From: Neisseriaceae bacterium
Lineage (GTDB): Bacteria; Pseudomonadota; Gammaproteobacteria; Burkholderiales; Chromobacteriaceae
Assembly: GCA_027489245.1 (NCBI GenBank)
Contig: JAIYAC010000019.1
Coordinates: 1-34,181 of the forward strand
DNA: 34,181 nt
Direction: 5' to 3'
The notes beneath the pieces are model-generated. The model ran no database searches. It was not told the DNA's origin and saw only the letters and a program-made list of their open reading frames with translations. Both the position numbers and the translations under genes were made by a program. The number at the start of each line of letters is the position of its first letter. The stretch's first letter is position 1. Of the stretch, positions 33,756 through 34,181 are shown piece after piece.

Positions 33756-33900
33756 GCTTAGGTTCCGATTAGGGACAATCGGGCAATGATACATGAGCGG
33801 TTTGCATCACGCACCACCCTGTCCGACAAAATGCGGTTAGCATCAGACACAGCAAAAACAGACGCTTGTAGAAAACCTGCATTTTTCTTGCAATAACCCC

Positions 33901-33929
33901 TTGCAGGCCCGCCCAGCCTGTGTTTTAAT
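33901..33929 (+). promoter_or_regulatory. tRNA promoter (sigma-70) with GC-rich discriminator
   Basis: TTGCAG (33901-33906), 17-nt spacer, TTTAAT (33924-33929), then TCGCCTCCTCG, a GC-rich discriminator as seen in stringently controlled tRNA promoters. It would drive the tRNA-Val/tRNA-Asp unit. Confidence 0.65.
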
Positions 33930-33985
33930 TCGCCTCCTCGCTGAACGACGCAGCAAAAACAGCGTCTCAGACGAGCCAGATTTCA

Positions 33986-34061
33986 GGGCGTTTAGCTCAG
34001 TTGGTAGAGCGTCTGCCTTACAAGCAGAATGTCGGCGGTTCGACTCCGTCAACGCCCACCA
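33986..34061 (+). tRNA. tRNA-Val (anticodon UAC)
   Basis: The sequence starts GGGCGTTTAGCTCAGTTGG, has the anticodon loop CTTACAA (anticodon TAC), the T-loop GTTCGACTC and an acceptor ending ACGCCC + A + CCA. 76 nt including encoded CCA. Confidence 0.97.
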
Positions 34062-34073
34062 AGTTTTACGGTT

Positions 34074-34150
34074 GGAGCGGTAGTTCAGTTGGTTAGAATA
34101 CCGGCCTGTCACGCCGGGGGTCGCGGGTTCGAGTCCCGTCCGCTCCGCCA
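34074..34150 (+). tRNA. tRNA-Asp (anticodon GUC)
   Basis: The sequence starts GGAGCGGTAGTTCAGTTGG, has the anticodon loop CTGTCAC (anticodon GTC), the T-loop GTTCGAGTC and an acceptor ending CCGCTCC + G + CCA. 77 nt including encoded CCA; 12 nt after tRNA-Val. Confidence 0.97.
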
Positions 34151-34181
34151 ACCATACAATTTAGTAGTACCGAGTTTTCGG

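Noticed and set aside
33843..34151. A leftward frame of 102 codons beginning MAERTGLEPATPGVTG
   Set aside because: It is the antisense translation of the tRNA-Val and tRNA-Asp genes, a common mis-annotation.

Overview
The window is high-GC, gene-dense bacterial chromosome. The protein families (CysB/ArgP-type LysR regulators, TilS and AccA neighbours, SsuF, DUF2325, 1-Cys peroxiredoxin) and the codon use suggest a betaproteobacterium, probably Neisseriales/Chromobacteriaceae. That placement is an inference from family resemblance, not a database result. I see no transposase, phage gene, CRISPR array or rRNA.

About the first 29 kb form a sulfur-acquisition and sulfur-storage region. Left to right it holds: cysU-cysW-cysA-cysB and an EAL-domain gene (56-4654); a DUF2325 gene (minus strand); a five-gene peptide-type ABC importer operon (10745-5156, minus); a divergent operon rhodanese, serine O-acetyltransferase, family 2A encapsulin shell, encapsulin-targeted cysteine desulfurase (11030-15250); a sulfate-binding protein gene (15404-16402); a degenerate EAL protein (minus); tauABCD followed by an aldo/keto reductase (17635-22256); a small exported protein and a decayed stretch with an orphan promoter (22453-23192); ssuEADCBF plus a nitroreductase (28491-23329, minus); and an LsfA-like 1-Cys peroxiredoxin (minus). 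The last 5 kb is housekeeping: tRNA-Ser, an ArgP-like regulator, cytidine deaminase, tilS, accA, tRNA-Val and tRNA-Asp.

The most interesting system is the four-gene encapsulin operon. The shell is next to a cysteine desulfurase with a roughly 200-residue low-complexity N-terminal extension, the cargo arrangement known for family 2A encapsulins, which have been linked to storing elemental sulfur. Serine O-acetyltransferase makes the cysteine precursor, the desulfurase strips sulfur from cysteine, the shell could hold the product, and the rhodanese could move sulfane sulfur.

Reading upstream regions by eye, I find the same element in front of seven transcription units: TTTTTCTTGGTT or a close variant, exactly 21 nt before a TAnnnT -10 hexamer. 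It precedes the encapsulin operon, sbp, ssuE, the peptide-type importer, DUF2325, the peroxiredoxin and the orphan promoter. I infer a CysB-type activator site, which would make this one coordinated sulfur-starvation regulon. A second dispersed signal, the 10-mer GTTGGCCGCA, occurs far more often than base composition predicts, on both strands, and resembles a DNA-uptake-type signature.
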